A DNA stretch of 64,000 nt from Oenococcus sp. UCMA 16435. Lineage in GTDB: Bacteria; Bacillota; Bacilli; Lactobacillales; Lactobacillaceae. Both the position numbers and the translations under genes were made by a program. Below are positions 1 to 8,302 of this stretch, one piece after another. The stretch lies in assembly GCA_004010835.2 (NCBI GenBank), contig CP030868.2, positions 1,922,001 through 1,986,000 of the forward strand. Reading direction: 5' to 3'. The notes below the pieces were generated by a model. That model saw only the letters and a program-made list of their open reading frames with translations, made no database searches and was not told the origin of the DNA. Every line of letters starts with the position of its first letter. Within the stretch, counting starts at the first letter, position 1.

Positions 1-1187
1 ATAGCGGCTATTAAAAGCAGGCTTAAGACAAAACTGGTGAAATTTGCATGTTTACTCTTCTCAAGCCCGATCGTTGCCAAAAGGAGAATAAAAAAGCTAA
101 AAATAAAACTATAGCGGTATGGGTACCAAACCGGATACTGCATCATGTGGAATAAAATATTTAAGGGTTGCCAAACAAAACTCAAACTATATAGAGCAAC
201 AATTAGTCCACTGATAATTTTTGTTGATAATTTTTCTTGTTTGATCGAAAAGTAAGTAATTAAACCGATAATAATGATAAAAGGCACAAAAATGTTTGCG
301 AGTCCCGTTTTCATCTGGCTAAAGTTAAATGATCCGGGAATTAATTTCAAAATTGTCAGATAGGGTTTTTGAATGAATCCCCAATCTATGCTTGCAATTG
401 TGTCTTGGCCTTTTCCTTGCAGAAGCTGAAAAGCAGTCGGAATTAAAACAACCGATGAAATTAAAACCGAAAGCAGCATTGATGCTAAAAATCGAATAAA
501 GATTAACGATTGGTTTAGAAATTTTGAGTAATATCGGTTAATCTGCCAAATAGCAAACATTGGCAAAAAGATACCAATCATATATGCGATGTAAAAATTA
601 TCAATAATTGAAAAAGCAAAGATTAGAATAAAGGGCAGGTACTTTTGCTCGTTAATTAAAGTTATTGCGGCATAGATAATTAGCGGCAGCAGGATGATTT
701 GATCCTGCCAGAGCAGGTTTACCTGGTTGGCGATAAACCAGCCTGATAGAGCGTAAGAACTGGATATAAGCAATCCCATTTCTTTGCCGGCAAAATTCTT
801 TTTTACAAGCAAATATTGCATAGAAAGTCCGGCAAGCCCAAAACGCAGAACTGTCAGAAGCAAAATGCCACTCGGAAGATTAGCCTGATTGAAGAAAAGC
901 AAAAATAAATTTAATGGACTGAAAAGGTAATATGACCATTCTGAAAACATTTCACCGCCAAAATTTTTGGCAAAGCTATAAAAAAGTTGATTCGGCTGGT
1001 GCAAAATTGTTTCACGCATGCCGGAAAACATATCCACATATTGCTGGCCCAGGTCAACTGTTAGAATCGAACTATTGCCGAATGGAGCCATTTTTCGATA
1101 ATAAAAGTAAAAGAGCATTATTATTGCTGGCAAGGCAAAACTTAAAAAGTAATGATTTAAAATAATTTTTCGAATTTTTTCAAGCAT
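1..1187 (-). CDS. YfhO-family multi-pass membrane protein (5' part only)
   Basis: Reading the minus strand from an ATG at 1187 gives an open frame of 395 codons that runs off the window edge, so the C-terminus is missing. Residues about 40-55 contain the sequence VDLGQQYVDMFSGMRETIL, which is characteristic of Pfam YfhO proteins. Many hydrophobic segments follow (for example LLLTVLRFGLAGL and FILIFAFSIIDNFYIAYMIG), typical of GT-C-type glycosyltransferase-like membrane proteins. In Bacillus and Listeria, YfhO relatives act in glycosylation of teichoic or lipoteichoic acid on the outer membrane face. That role is family knowledge; the substrate here is unknown. No strong ribosome binding site is visible before the ATG. 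Confidence 0.85.
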   Translation of the reverse strand, partial: MLEKIRKIILNHYFLSFALPAIIMLFYFYYRKMAPFGNSSILTVDLGQQYVDMFSGMRETILHQPNQLFYSFAKNFGGEMFSEWSYYLFSPLNLFLLFFNQANLPSGILLLTVLRFGLAGLSMQYLLVKKNFAGKEMGLLISSSYALSGWFIANQVNLLWQDQIILLPLIIYAAITLINEQKYLPFILIFAFSIIDNFYIAYMIGIFLPMFAIWQINRYYSKFLNQSLIFIRFLASMLLSVLISSVVLIPTAFQLLQGKGQDTIASIDWGFIQKPYLTILKLIPGSFNFSQMKTGLANIFVPFIIIIGLITYFSIKQEKLSTKIISGLIVALYSLSFVWQPLNILFHMMQYPVWYPYRYSFIFSFFILLLATIGLEKSKHANFTSFVLSLLLIAA

Positions 1188-1246
1188 TAGCTATAACTTA
1201 TCTTACGATGATACAATAAAACTGCTACTTATTTGGACCTTAAAAA

Positions 1247-3313
1247 GTGATAAAAAAACCAAAATTAGAAAATTTCAATAAAAAAGATTCTCACCCGGAT
1301 AAAAGTAATAACTCGACTATTCCTGTCCGTTTAAACATTTTGCTTGGTTTAAGCGGCTTTTTGCTGTTACTTTTGATTATAAAATTAGGGATGCTGACAA
1401 TCGTTTCAGGAAAGAGTTACTTGGCAATTGTTAATCAGACTGAAGCGACTGTTGAAACGACAGAAGCCCCCCGGGGAATTATTTATGATTCCACCGGGAA
1501 GGTATTGGCGGGGAATAAGTCGATTCCTTCGATTAGTTTTGAACGTTTGCCGTCAATTTCGAGTACGGGTATTTATAAAAGCGCAACACGTCTTTCAAAG
1601 TATTTAACGATTGATACCAGTTCTTTAACCGAAACACAGGAAATTGATTATTTTTTGGCTAGCTCCAAACACAGCAAACAAATTGCTAGTAAATTAAAAC
1701 TTTCCGGTGTCGCTGTCGGTAAATTAACCAGTACAGGTTTGTATGATCGCGAAATCAAGTATTTGAAAAAAAATAAATTGAAATTAAGTAGTTCGGAAAA
1801 AGTTGCCGCAGTCGTTTACAACAAAATGACTCAAACGACAAGTTTGTCCACTACTATTCTTAAGTCAACCGGTGTAACCACTAAGGAAATTTCTGAAATC
1901 GGCGAACGTCTAAGCGAGTTTCCTGGAATCAGAATTAATCAAGGTTGGATTAGAGACTATCCACAAGGAAGCAGTGCTAAATCCCTGCTTGGATCACTAT
2001 CGGGCTCGTCAAGTGGACTTCCGGCAAGCGATTTGAATACTTATCTTGCAGAAGGATATTCGAGGACAGACAGTGTCGGCATTTCCGGAATTGAAAAAGA
2101 GTATGAACAGACCCTTCGTGGAATTAGCAAAAAAACTCAGATTACAACTAATTCACAAAATAAAATCGTTAGCAGCAAAGTGACTCAATCTGGTACGGCT
2201 GGAAAAAATCTGCAGTTAACGATTAACGCAAAATTTCAAAGTGATGTTTCTGCGGCACTTAAGAAATATATGGGAAGTGATTTGACGACCGGTGGCTATG
2301 CCGCTGTTATGAATCCGAAAACCGGCGGGGTTTATGCAATGGCCGGTTGGGATCGGAACGTTAAGACTGGTGAGCTGACCCAAAATGATCTGGCAGCAAT
2401 TCAGGATCCGATTGTTATGGGTTCTGCTGTCAAACCGGCGATGGTGTCGATGGCTTTGCAGGCTGGTGTCATTACTCCGACCAGTTCCACTCAGGATGAT
2501 CAGATCATCAAGCTGGCCGGTACAGCCGAGAAACACTCCGACTTTAATCCGACTGGCGTTAAAATTCCTCTGACTGCCGAACAAGCCCTCGAAGATTCTT
2601 CCAATACTTATATGATCCAGCTGGCTTTAAAAATGAACGGCACGCCATATGTATCGGGAATGAGCCTTAATGTTAGTTCGAATATATGGCAAAAAATGCG
2701 TAATGGATTTGGTGAATTCGGTCTTGGAAGCAGAACGGGGATTGATCTTCCTGGCGAAACAGCTGGTTATAAAGGCTCGATTACCGGTTCCTTGGCTAGT
2801 TCGTTTATTGATGAAGCTTTTGGTCAGTATGATACCTATTCGGTTATTCAAATGGCTCGTTTTGCAAGTACTATAGCGAATGGAGGCTATTTAGTAGAGC
2901 CGAAAGTCGTTGCTTCTGTTTTAAAGTCAGGCAAAAATGGTGTTAGATCATCTGTTGCTAGCGAAGTCAGTCCAACAATTCAAGGATATGTCAAAATGTC
3001 CAGTGCGCAATGGAATGTTATTAAAACCGGAATGTGGGATGTTGCCAATGGTACTAGCGAATACAATACCGGTGGTACTCTAATTCATGATCTAAGTCCT
3101 AAAGTTGCTGCGAAAACCGGAACTGCTGAATCTTTTGTTGATGGTCAAGAAACTCAGAACGATACCTTGATTATGTATTCCCCATATGCTCCATATGCAA
3201 TTGCTATTGCTTATGTTGGAGATAAAGTAGATAGTTTTGGAGCCGTTGAAAAAGCTGCAGCGGCTATATACGATGCTTTCTGGAAAGATGTAATGCCAAA
3301 ACCTAATGACTAA
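1247..3313 (+). CDS. class B penicillin-binding protein (transpeptidase, PBP2/PBP2B type)
   Basis: This is a monofunctional D,D-transpeptidase that cross-links peptidoglycan outside the membrane. One N-terminal membrane anchor lies at residues about 28-52. The class B dimerization-domain motif APRGIIYDSTG follows at about 75-85. The transpeptidase motifs are complete: SAVK with nucleophile Ser393, SSN at 451-453 and KTG at 623-625. At 688 residues it has a normal length, and no PASTA domains are present, which fits PBP2B rather than the PASTA-bearing PBP2X. The start is GTG; no strong Shine-Dalgarno sequence precedes it. The next gene overlaps its 3' end by 8 bases, so the two are probably cotranscribed. 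Confidence 0.92.
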   Translation: MIKKPKLENFNKKDSHPDKSNNSTIPVRLNILLGLSGFLLLLLIIKLGMLTIVSGKSYLAIVNQTEATVETTEAPRGIIYDSTGKVLAGNKSIPSISFERLPSISSTGIYKSATRLSKYLTIDTSSLTETQEIDYFLASSKHSKQIASKLKLSGVAVGKLTSTGLYDREIKYLKKNKLKLSSSEKVAAVVYNKMTQTTSLSTTILKSTGVTTKEISEIGERLSEFPGIRINQGWIRDYPQGSSAKSLLGSLSGSSSGLPASDLNTYLAEGYSRTDSVGISGIEKEYEQTLRGISKKTQITTNSQNKIVSSKVTQSGTAGKNLQLTINAKFQSDVSAALKKYMGSDLTTGGYAAVMNPKTGGVYAMAGWDRNVKTGELTQNDLAAIQDPIVMGSAVKPAMVSMALQAGVITPTSSTQDDQIIKLAGTAEKHSDFNPTGVKIPLTAEQALEDSSNTYMIQLALKMNGTPYVSGMSLNVSSNIWQKMRNGFGEFGLGSRTGIDLPGETAGYKGSITGSLASSFIDEAFGQYDTYSVIQMARFASTIANGGYLVEPKVVASVLKSGKNGVRSSVASEVSPTIQGYVKMSSAQWNVIKTGMWDVANGTSEYNTGGTLIHDLSPKVAAKTGTAESFVDGQETQNDTLIMYSPYAPYAIAIAYVGDKVDSFGAVEKAAAAIYDAFWKDVMPKPND

Positions 3314-4268
3314 AAGATTATCGACAATCGGGAGATTGTTGTATGGAATCGCTATTGGAGATGCACTTGGTAATTTAAGCAAGCGCAATACAAAGTGGGC
3401 TTTAAGAGAAAACAATGATCTTTATAACGCTGATTTTGAATTTCTTTGGACACCAACAACCGGTTTGACTTTTGCTATAGTCCGTGCAATTTCGCTTGGG
3501 TATTCGCGATCGAACGTGATGCACAACTTCGCCGAATGGTGGCGAAATGGCCAATTTTCAATGACGGATACGATTCAAACTGATCGTTTTGAAACGGAAA
3601 TTCAGTCAATTATTAATTTTGAGTTGACACGTGACCTTGATTCAATCGGTTCGACCGATCCTGTTGGAAATGATGAAAATGTTTTAATTAGGGTTATGCC
3701 GATTGCGTTTTATGAGACTTCGCGGATTGGTTCGGCTTTTATCAATGATGAAAAATCAATGGGTAGAATTCATGACATGGTTTCCTTAACTCATAATTAT
3801 CCATCTGCGATGATGTCCTCTGGAATGGTTTCTTTTTTAATATCACAGATTCTTGGAAGGGAATCACTCCATCACGCACTCGAGAATTCGATTGCGATAA
3901 CTTATGAATATTATTCACGACGTTCGATTTTTCAACCTGACTTAATTAGTTTCGCACCGATGAATATGCCCGATATGTCCGATCTAAAGGCTGATCAATT
4001 AACTCAGGATGGGAAATCTATTCATACTCTGGAAAACGTTTATTGGGTTCTTTTTTCGACTGATAATCTAAATGATGCATTGAAGTTGACCATCAAGTCC
4101 TTTTCTAAACAAAGGCAAACAATTTTAGCTTTCATTTATGGTATTTATGGATTAATTGATCGTGGCAATCTTGATGAACGCTTAATTGAACAAATTGATA
4201 AAAAAGCAGAGACAAATTCAATCTTACGACTTGCTAATCGTTCAAATCGTTTCCATGCTGAGACATAA
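3306..4268 (+). CDS. ADP-ribosylglycohydrolase-like protein with degenerate metal-binding motifs
   Basis: The N-terminus carries the family hallmark GIAIGDALG (residues 14-22), and the fold-type pattern continues. There is a DENVLIRVMPIAF segment where active enzymes have NGAxMRxxPIxL, an SLTHNYPSAM segment, and a C-terminal TLENVYWVLFSTDNLNDAL helix. The two acidic metal-binding motifs are altered. The usual TDDT reads TPTT (49-52), and the usual GGDxDT reads FSKQRQT (266-272). The family normally removes ADP-ribose from proteins or small molecules using two Mg ions. This copy probably lacks that chemistry and may bind a ligand or be decaying. It overlaps the PBP gene by 8 bases and ends in a shared terminator. 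Confidence 0.75.
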   Translation: MTKRLSTIGRLLYGIAIGDALGNLSKRNTKWALRENNDLYNADFEFLWTPTTGLTFAIVRAISLGYSRSNVMHNFAEWWRNGQFSMTDTIQTDRFETEIQSIINFELTRDLDSIGSTDPVGNDENVLIRVMPIAFYETSRIGSAFINDEKSMGRIHDMVSLTHNYPSAMMSSGMVSFLISQILGRESLHHALENSIAITYEYYSRRSIFQPDLISFAPMNMPDMSDLKADQLTQDGKSIHTLENVYWVLFSTDNLNDALKLTIKSFSKQRQTILAFIYGIYGLIDRGNLDERLIEQIDKKAETNSILRLANRSNRFHAET

Positions 4269-4302
4269 AAACCAGTTCTTAATTTAAGAACTGGTTTTTA
4301 AT
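4267..4302. terminator. bidirectional terminator
   Basis: A perfect stem of about 14 bp (AAACCAGTTCTTAA with TTAAGAACTGGTTT) is flanked by A and T runs. It separates the convergent ADP-ribosylglycohydrolase-like and RNase J genes and can serve both strands. Confidence 0.85.
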
Positions 4303-6019
4303 TTGATTTAACTTGAATTAATACTGGTATAACAATTGGCTTGCGGGCTGTTTTTTTGTAAAGATAATGGCTTAATTCATCGATTACTGCCTGCCTAATT
4401 GATCCTTCGTCAGCATTTGCCGACATCATTGCCTTTCTAATTGTTCCAAAAGCAACCCGACGACCATCATTGATTAAATCAACTGATTCTCGCATGTAAA
4501 CAAATCCCCGGCTGAGAAGATCAGGGCCAGAAAGAATTTCTTTGGTCTGCATATTGATTGTTGCTGTAACAATCACCAGACCATCTTGAGAAAGCTTTTG
4601 TCTTTCGTGAAGGACTGCATTTCCAACGTCGCCAATTCCACCACCATCGACATAAATATCTTCTGATGAGAAATGACCGGCTGGATGAGCATTTTCGCCG
4701 TCCAATGCTAGGACATCACCATTATCCATAATGAAAATGTGATCGCTGGGAACACCGGTCGATTCGGCTAAGCCACTATGAATTTTTAACATTCGATATT
4801 CTCCATGAATAGGCATGAAGAATTTTGGTTTCATCAGTTCAAGCATAATTTTTTGCTCTTCTTGTCCACCGTGACCAGACGTGTGAATGTTATTTAATGG
4901 ACCATAAATAACATTCGCGCCGCCTTCTTCAAGTTCGTTGATTACTTTATTGACCGAAGCAGTATTCCCGGGAATCGGATTTGATGAAAAAACAACTGTG
5001 TCATTCGGTTGCAGTTTAATCTGTTTATGAGTTCCATTGGCAATTCTTGCTAAAGCAGCCATCGGTTCGCCTTGAGAGCCGGTTGAAAGAATCAAAGTCT
5101 CATCTGCTGGAGTATTTTTCAAATCGCTGGGTTCCAGTAGAAATTCATCTGAGATATTCAAATAACCCAAATCACGGCCATTGTTGACAGCCGTTTCCAT
5201 TGATCGACCAAAAACAGCAATTTTGCGTCCATGCCTAACAGCTGAATCCATTGCCATTTTGACACGACTTAAATTAGATGCGAAGGTTGCAAAAATAATT
5301 CGCCCCTTGGTAATTCGATCGAAAATTCTTTCAACTGATTTTTGAACCCAAGCTTCAGACTTCGTAAATTCTGGTCGTTCAGCATTGGTTGAATCCGACA
5401 TCAAAAGTAAAACGCCGTCTCGACCGATTTTCGCCATTTTCAGCATATCGGGATACTGATTGGTAACCGGGGTTAAGTCAAATTTAAAATCACCAGTTTC
5501 GACAATCGTCCCTTTAGGCGTGTGGACGGCAACACCAACTGTATCGGGGATTGAATGGGTTGTTTGAAAGAATTCTACGGATAACTTGCCAAAATCCAAA
5601 AAAGAGTCTGGCTTTATTTCGTGGAGTTCGGTCTTTTTTAATAAATTATGCTCTTCCAGTTTTCCCTTAATCAAAGCTAAGGCAAATGGTGGGGCATATA
5701 CAGGTACGTTAACTGCCCGCAAAAAGTAAGAAATCGCACCAATATGATCCTCATGCCCATGAGTAATTACCAATGCTTTGACCTTTTCAATATTTTCAAC
5801 TAAATACGTGTAATCGGGGATCACGTAATCAACCCCTAACAAATCATCTTCGGGAAACATGATTCCGGCATCAATTACAACAATCTCATCTTGGTACTGG
5901 ATGGCATAGGTGTTTTTTCCGATTTCGCCCAAACCTCCAAGAGCCATCACTCCAACTTCATTATTCTCAAGTTTAACTTCATGCGCAAAAGTATTTACGC
6001 TTTGTTCCTTTTCTGACAT
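4298..6019 (-). CDS. rnjA: ribonuclease J (J1-type)
   Basis: This metallo-beta-lactamase/beta-CASP ribonuclease works in 5'-3' exonucleolytic and endonucleolytic mRNA decay and in rRNA maturation in Firmicutes. The zinc motif HGHEDH is intact at residues 87-92, with TTHSIPD (His155) and GDFKFD (Asp177) following. The intact HGHEDH suggests the catalytic J1 form rather than J2, whose motif is usually degenerate. Length (573 aa) is slightly above the usual 555 because of an N-terminal extension of about 15 residues. A Shine-Dalgarno AAGGA precedes the ATG. It is divergent from the LOG-family gene. A candidate promoter with an extended -10 lies upstream on the minus strand. Confidence 0.93.
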   Translation of the reverse strand: MSEKEQSVNTFAHEVKLENNEVGVMALGGLGEIGKNTYAIQYQDEIVVIDAGIMFPEDDLLGVDYVIPDYTYLVENIEKVKALVITHGHEDHIGAISYFLRAVNVPVYAPPFALALIKGKLEEHNLLKKTELHEIKPDSFLDFGKLSVEFFQTTHSIPDTVGVAVHTPKGTIVETGDFKFDLTPVTNQYPDMLKMAKIGRDGVLLLMSDSTNAERPEFTKSEAWVQKSVERIFDRITKGRIIFATFASNLSRVKMAMDSAVRHGRKIAVFGRSMETAVNNGRDLGYLNISDEFLLEPSDLKNTPADETLILSTGSQGEPMAALARIANGTHKQIKLQPNDTVVFSSNPIPGNTASVNKVINELEEGGANVIYGPLNNIHTSGHGGQEEQKIMLELMKPKFFMPIHGEYRMLKIHSGLAESTGVPSDHIFIMDNGDVLALDGENAHPAGHFSSEDIYVDGGGIGDVGNAVLHERQKLSQDGLVIVTATINMQTKEILSGPDLLSRGFVYMRESVDLINDGRRVAFGTIRKAMMSANADEGSIRQAVIDELSHYLYKKTARKPIVIPVLIQVKSN

Positions 6020-6088
6020 TTACAAATTCCTTTTTATCAAAAATATTTTGTCACGAATAGTCCAAAAATGAACTAATAGCTAACAACC

Positions 6089-6118
6089 AGTATAGCAAAA
6101 AAAGTTTCATCGGGTTAA
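6089..6118 (-). promoter_or_regulatory. candidate promoter of rnjA
   Basis: On the minus strand a -35-like TTAACC (6118-6113) is followed by 18 bases and TATACT (6094-6089). The -10 is preceded by TGC, giving an extended -10. It points toward RNase J. Confidence 0.5.
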
Positions 6119-6145
6119 CATAAAAACATGGTAAGGAGTGGACAA

Positions 6146-6724
6146 ATTAAATCGGTCGGTGTTTTTATGGGGGCGGAATATGGAAATGAAGAAATGTTCT
6201 CAAATAAAGCTGCCAAGTTGGGTGAATATTTAGCCAAAAATAATTATCGGTTAGTATACGGTGGCGGTAAAGATGGTTTGATGGGGATTGTGGCGATGTC
6301 GGTCATGGAAAATGGTGGTCGTGTATTGGGAATTACACCTTCTAACCTGGCTGAGGCATCAATTAACGCTGACCAAATAACCGAATTGATCGAAGCTCCC
6401 GACATGAACACTCGTAAACAATTAATGATCGACCAGTCTGATGCCTTCATTGCATTACCGGGCGGATTTGGTACCTTAGAAGAAATTGCTCAGACAATTA
6501 GTTGGGCCAAAATTGATCTCCACGAAAAACCCTTGGCCTTGTTTAACATTAATGGATTTTACGATACTTTATGGCAATGGCTAAAAGAAGCTGTTAACAA
6601 GGATTTTGTTCCCAGTTACGATATGAAATATGTTTATCGCGGGCGAAGTATTGATGATATTTTTGAGTATTTCGCTAATTTCGAGTTTCCGTCCGAGTTC
6701 CAAAATCCTGCCAATTTTGTCTAA
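6146..6724 (+). CDS. LOG-family protein (TIGR00730, nucleoside 5'-monophosphate phosphoribohydrolase fold), probable ATT start
   Basis: The Rossmann-like fold is marked by VYGGGKDGLMG and by PGGFGTLEE, the conserved LOG motif PGGxGTxxE. Characterized members cleave the N-glycosidic bond of AMP-type nucleotides, as in cytokinin-riboside phosphate hydrolysis; the bacterial substrate is uncertain. An ATG exists at 6128, but it has no ribosome binding site. A consensus AAGGAG lies just inside the frame at 6133-6138, with a 7-base spacer to ATT at 6146. Starting there gives (M)KSVGVFMGAEYG, which matches the usual family N-terminus. I therefore favour ATT initiation, with 6128 as the conventional alternative. 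The gene is monocistronic, between rnjA and efp. Confidence 0.85.
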   Translation: MKSVGVFMGAEYGNEEMFSNKAAKLGEYLAKNNYRLVYGGGKDGLMGIVAMSVMENGGRVLGITPSNLAEASINADQITELIEAPDMNTRKQLMIDQSDAFIALPGGFGTLEEIAQTISWAKIDLHEKPLALFNINGFYDTLWQWLKEAVNKDFVPSYDMKYVYRGRSIDDIFEYFANFEFPSEFQNPANFV

Positions 6725-6766
6725 GCAATGATAAAATATTACAGTTAAGTAGAAAGTGAGAAATAT

Positions 6767-7330
6767 ATGGCCATTGATACATCGAATTTTAAAAACGGTT
6801 TAACCATTGAATATAACAAAGCAATCTGGCGCATCCTATCTTTTCAGCACGTTAAGCCTGGCAAGGGTGGTGCTTTTGTGCGCTCCAAGCTGAAAAATTT
6901 ACGAACCGGTGCTGTTAACGAAGTCACTTTTCGTGCTGGCGAACGTATGGAAGCAGCCGATATTACTACTCGCCCGATGCAATATTTATACGCGAATGGT
7001 GACAGCTATGTATTTATGGATATCGAGACTTATGATCAAGTCGAAATACCTGGAGATAAAATTAAAGATTCTTTGAAGTTTCTATTAGAAAATATGCAGG
7101 TTAAAGTTACTTCATACAAGGATGAAATTTTAGATGTCGAGCTACCGGCCACTGTTGAATTGTCAGTTACCGATACCCAACCTTCGATTAAAGGGGCGAC
7201 GGTTAATGGCGGAGGCAAACCAGCTACAATGGAAACCGGTTTGGTTATCACTGTTCCGGATTTTGTGAATGCCGGCGATAAAGTAGTTGTCAACACTTCT
7301 GATGGCGGCTCGTATAAGGAGCGCGCTTAA
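6767..7330 (+). CDS. efp: elongation factor P
   Basis: EF-P binds the ribosome between the P and E sites and relieves stalling at polyproline stretches. The 187-residue protein has the usual three beta-barrel domains: KOW-like N-domain with the loop PGKGGAF, an OB domain, and the C-terminal domain containing the signature [18 protein letters not shown]. The tip residue is Lys33, the position that is post-translationally modified in many bacteria. The start ATG follows AGAAAGTGAG. The stop codon shares one base with the start of the next gene (TAATG), so translation is probably coupled. Confidence 0.97.
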   Translation: MAIDTSNFKNGLTIEYNKAIWRILSFQHVKPGKGGAFVRSKLKNLRTGAVNEVTFRAGERMEAADITTRPMQYLYANGDSYVFMDIETYDQVEIPGDKIKDSLKFLLENMQVKVTSYKDEILDVELPATVELSVTDTQPSIKGATVNGGGKPATMETGLVITVPDFVNAGDKVVVNTSDGGSYKERA

Positions 7331-7899
7331 TGGCAAAAGCTCAAGAGGCAAAATATTTTGTTTTAGGTGGCAGCAAATTAGATGGTGAAACGAAGATATC
7401 CTCTTCGACTTTGGAAACCATTGCCTCGATTGCTGCTAAAGAAATTGATGGCGTGATAGGCTTGCAAGCTCAGACTAAAGAACGTTTTTCCGGATTTTTC
7501 TTTACGAAAAAGTATAAGCAGACCAAAGGTGTAGTTGTCAAACAAGACGAAGATGGCAACCTTTTGTTTACTGTTTATGCAATGTTTACTTATGGTGTTA
7601 ATATTCCGAAAACTGCTTTGGCAATTCAGAACTCTGTTAAATCAGCGATTGCAGCAGCGACTGATTTAACTGTTTCTGATGTCGATGTAGTTGTTTCGAG
7701 TCTGATACATGATAAAGATGTAAAACCGGAAATTGATCCAAATAATTTATTTGAAACCAAAAAAGATCAAGCAAAGAGTAAAGCGACTGTTAAAAAGCAG
7801 CCTACATCTAAAAAGACGACCCCACGCAAGACAACTAGTGCTTCTACTAGCGCTAGTAAAAAAACAAATCCTAAAAAAAATACACCGAAAGATAATTAA
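7330..7899 (+). CDS. Asp23/Gls24-family envelope stress protein (YqhY-like) with basic C-terminal tail
   Basis: Residues about 8-128 form an Asp23/Gls24 domain (ISSSTLETIASIAAKEIDGVIGL, then a VTVYAMFTYGVNIPKTALAIQ-like core). The position between efp and nusB matches yqhY of other Firmicutes, where mutants show altered fatty-acid metabolism and envelope stress. Residues 144-189 form an unusual Lys/Thr/Ser/Pro tail without acidic clusters, resembling a histone H1-type nucleic-acid- or polyanion-binding extension. The start overlaps the efp stop by one base. The domain is clear; the function of the tail is unknown. Confidence 0.88.
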   Translation: MAKAQEAKYFVLGGSKLDGETKISSSTLETIASIAAKEIDGVIGLQAQTKERFSGFFFTKKYKQTKGVVVKQDEDGNLLFTVYAMFTYGVNIPKTALAIQNSVKSAIAAATDLTVSDVDVVVSSLIHDKDVKPEIDPNNLFETKKDQAKSKATVKKQPTSKKTTPRKTTSASTSASKKTNPKKNTPKDN

Positions 7900-7903
7900 A
7901 ATT

Positions 7904-8296
7904 TTGAGTTTATCACGTCAACAAATCAGAGAATTGGGCTTCCAAGCGATTTTTGCCTTGGAAATTAATTCGGATCAGGACAAGGCCTTGCTTAAAAAAA
8001 CCTTGTTTGAGCAAAATACTATCGATGATTATTTTAATGAATTAGTTGATGGCGTTTTTGCAGTACATAAAGAATTGGAAGAGAAGTATAAACCTTATCT
8101 AAAAGATAATTGGTCGCTTGAACGTATTTCAAAAACGGCTGATATTGCCATGCAAATTGGTATTTTTGAGTTAACAAAACGAATTGATATTCCAAAAAAG
8201 GTTTCTTTGGACCAAGCAACTGAATTGGCCAAAAATTTCGGCGATGAAAGTGATGGAAAATTTGTTAATGGAGTTTTGGCACATTTTGTTTCTTAA
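7904..8296 (+). CDS. nusB: transcription antitermination factor NusB
   Basis: NusB joins the NusA/B/E/G complex that prevents premature termination on rRNA operons. The all-helical fold shows as SLSRQQIRELGFQAIFALEIN at the N-terminus and ISKTADIAMQIGIFELTKR plus VSLDQATELAKNFGDESDGKFVNGVL in the C-terminal half. The frame is open further upstream inside the preceding gene, but homology begins at the TTG at 7904, giving 130 residues, the usual size. No clear Shine-Dalgarno sequence precedes it. The start lies 4 bases after the preceding stop, so translation is probably coupled. Confidence 0.92.
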   Translation: MSLSRQQIRELGFQAIFALEINSDQDKALLKKTLFEQNTIDDYFNELVDGVFAVHKELEEKYKPYLKDNWSLERISKTADIAMQIGIFELTKRIDIPKKVSLDQATELAKNFGDESDGKFVNGVLAHFVS

Positions 8297-8302
8297 TTGA
8301 CT

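Noticed and set aside
2216..2851. Minus-strand ORFs inside the PBP gene
   Set aside because: Codon-mirrored shadows of the plus-strand gene without ribosome binding sites.
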